Shown one piece after another: positions 62,620 to 64,000 of a stretch of DNA of 64,000 bases. The translations under genes and the position numbers were made by a program. This DNA comes from Streptococcus sp. HMSC034E03. GTDB taxonomy: Bacteria; Bacillota; Bacilli; Lactobacillales; Streptococcaceae. Below the pieces are notes generated by a model. That model worked only from the letters and a program-made list of their open reading frames with translations. It was not told where the DNA came from and ran no database searches. The stretch lies in NCBI RefSeq assembly GCF_001811505.1, contig NZ_KV804942.1, forward strand, positions 42,962 through 106,961, in the 5' to 3' direction. Within the stretch, counting starts at the first letter, position 1, and the number at the start of each line of letters is the position of its first letter.

Positions 62620-64000
62620 ATGAAAAAAGATCAACACCAACTTAATTGGCTGATGGTTTCTCTGATTGCCTTCAACATGGTTTGGGGGCTAGGAAACGTC
62701 GTCAACAACTATTCTCAACAGGGAATTTCAGTCGTCGTATCTTGGATTTTAATCCTCGCACTCTACTTCATCCCTTATTCCCTCATCGTTGGACAACTAG
62801 GTTCTACCTTTAAGGAAAGCGGAAGCGGTGTTAGTGACTGGGTTGAAAAAACATCAACCAAACGTTTAGCTTACTTTGCTGCTTGGACCTACTGGGTTGT
62901 GCATATCCCTTATCTCGCACAAAAACCTCAAGGAATTCTAATTCCGCTTGGTTGGGCCTTGCAAGGTAACGGACAATTCCTTAAACAAATCGACATCCAC
63001 TGGATCGTTATTCTCTGCTTGCTAATCTTTGGACTTTTCCTCTACCTTTCTACAAAAGGATTGGCAACTCTAAAAGTCATTGGTAGCTTAGCGGGAAGTG
63101 CTATGTTGATTATGTCTTTACTCTTTGTGCTTTTGGCTGTCGGTCTGCCTTTCATCAAGCCAGATATTCAGTTTGCGACACCGCACATGGATCAACTGAG
63201 CACCTACATTCCAAACTTTGATTTTTCTTATTTTACAACAATCTCACTATTGGTCTTTGCAGTTGGTGGTTGTGAAAAAATTTCCCCATATGTTAATCAA
63301 ACTCGCAACCCTGCAAAAGAATTTCCAAAAGGTATGATTGTCATGGCCATCATGGTGGGGCTCTCTGCTATCCTCGGATCAGTTGCCATGGGAATGCTAT
63401 TTGATGGCAATAACATCCCTGAAGACCTCATGCGTAATGGTGCTTATCAAGCCTTCCAAATGTTAGGAAATTCTTGGGGAGTTGGAAACCTCTTTGTCGT
63501 GATCTACGCTCTTACAAACATGGTCGGACAAATCGCTGCGCTTGCCTTCTCTATTGACGCACCATTGCAAATCCTTCTCAATAACGCTGATGAAAACTAC
63601 ATCCCAAGCTGGCTTCGCAAACGTACTGAAAAAGGTGTCCTCATTAATGGCTACCTTCTTACAGGTGTCCTCGTTAGCCTTATCATCATTCTTCCAATTT
63701 TTGGTATTCAGGAAATTGATGGACTTGTAAAATGGATGACAAACCTCAATTCGATCGTAATGCCAATGCGTTACCTCTGGGTATTCCTTGCCTACATGAT
63801 GCTCAATCGCGCTTGGAAGACATACAAAAATGCCGAATACAAGTTTGTGAACAATCCTAAGCTTGGTTTTGTTATCGGTACTTGGTGCTTCCTCTTCACT
63901 GCCTTTGCTTGTATCCTAGGTATGGTTCCAAAAATTAACTACGCTGAAAATCCAACTGCTTGGCAATTCTCTCTTCTTACAAACATCTTGACCCCAATTA
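62620..64000 (+). CDS. APC-superfamily amino acid permease (partial at right edge)
   Basis: The frame runs past the window end. ATG at 62620 follows AAAAGGAGACATT. It starts MKKDQHQLNWLMVSLIAFNM and shows at least eleven hydrophobic segments in 460 residues; GLGNVVNNYSQQGISVVVSW corresponds to the substrate- and ion-binding first helix, and FAVGGCEKISPYVNQTRNPA to the sixth, of the glutamate:GABA antiporter-type APC permeases. Substrate unknown. A TATACT box lies at about 62589. Confidence 0.85.
   Translation, partial: MKKDQHQLNWLMVSLIAFNMVWGLGNVVNNYSQQGISVVVSWILILALYFIPYSLIVGQLGSTFKESGSGVSDWVEKTSTKRLAYFAAWTYWVVHIPYLAQKPQGILIPLGWALQGNGQFLKQIDIHWIVILCLLIFGLFLYLSTKGLATLKVIGSLAGSAMLIMSLLFVLLAVGLPFIKPDIQFATPHMDQLSTYIPNFDFSYFTTISLLVFAVGGCEKISPYVNQTRNPAKEFPKGMIVMAIMVGLSAILGSVAMGMLFDGNNIPEDLMRNGAYQAFQMLGNSWGVGNLFVVIYALTNMVGQIAALAFSIDAPLQILLNNADENYIPSWLRKRTEKGVLINGYLLTGVLVSLIIILPIFGIQEIDGLVKWMTNLNSIVMPMRYLWVFLAYMMLNRAWKTYKNAEYKFVNNPKLGFVIGTWCFLFTAFACILGMVPKINYAENPTAWQFSLLTNILTPI

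Overview
The window is low-GC, densely coded Firmicute DNA with strong AGGAGG-type ribosome binding sites. Gene content and order point to the Streptococcus mitis group (mitis, oralis or pneumoniae-like). From memory of the pneumococcal map, the run mnmG - Nudix - mnmA, LysM protein - sdaAB/sdaAA - HAD phosphatase - CapD-like dehydratase - GT2 - MFS transporter, then PadR operon - DUF4299 - rhodanese protein - CPBP - sugar ABC transporter is collinear with a single pneumococcal region. The N-glycan degradation genes belong to a different place on that map, and nrdD at the left edge also differs, so this is a mitis-group relative or a rearranged chromosome. No search was run.

Layout. 1-6.7 kb: start of nrdD (anaerobic ribonucleotide reductase), a polytopic membrane protein, then tRNA-modification genes mnmG and mnmA with two Nudix hydrolases and an SseB-like protein. 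6.8-9.9 kb: accessory segment with a membrane-anchored coiled-coil protein, a minus-strand cluster of four tiny hydrophobic or basic proteins, and a divergent Rgg-type regulator. 9.9-18.6 kb: secreted LysM protein, L-serine dehydratase, HAD phosphatase, two DUF805 proteins, a UDP-sugar 4,6-dehydratase, a GT2 glycosyltransferase and a CynX-type MFS transporter.

18.64-42.09 kb: a complete Tn916-family conjugative element of about 23.45 kb carrying tet(M), with int/xis at the left end here and the whole transfer module to the right. Its orf6 (cysteine-rich KTR protein) is split by a second element of about 5.4 kb, Mega, which carries mef(E) and msr(D) under a macrolide-sensing leader plus remnants of an SOS-polymerase operon. 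Arrangement and size match Tn2009. The composite confers tetracycline ribosomal protection plus macrolide efflux and ribosomal protection, each with its own leader-peptide control.

42.1-64 kb: a PadR - DUF1700 - DUF4097 - membrane protein operon, DUF4299, trhO, a CPBP protease, a sugar ABC transporter (two permeases plus binding lipoprotein, no ATPase), a DUF4767 lipoprotein, then an N-glycan trimming cluster (GH20, ROK kinase, GH38, GH125, divergent GH92) and a truncated amino-acid permease. cre-like sites stand before the transporter and the mannosidase operon. The intergenic stretch before the permease holds two identical 32-bp repeats, each with a convergent pair of DnaA-box sequences.

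Most of the window is well-known material. The parts most likely to hide something less described are the Rgg/small-peptide cluster, the DnaA-box repeats, the NrdR-like sites before nrdD, the hairpin-embedded short ORF before the coiled-coil gene, and the little-finger-like orphan protein in Mega.
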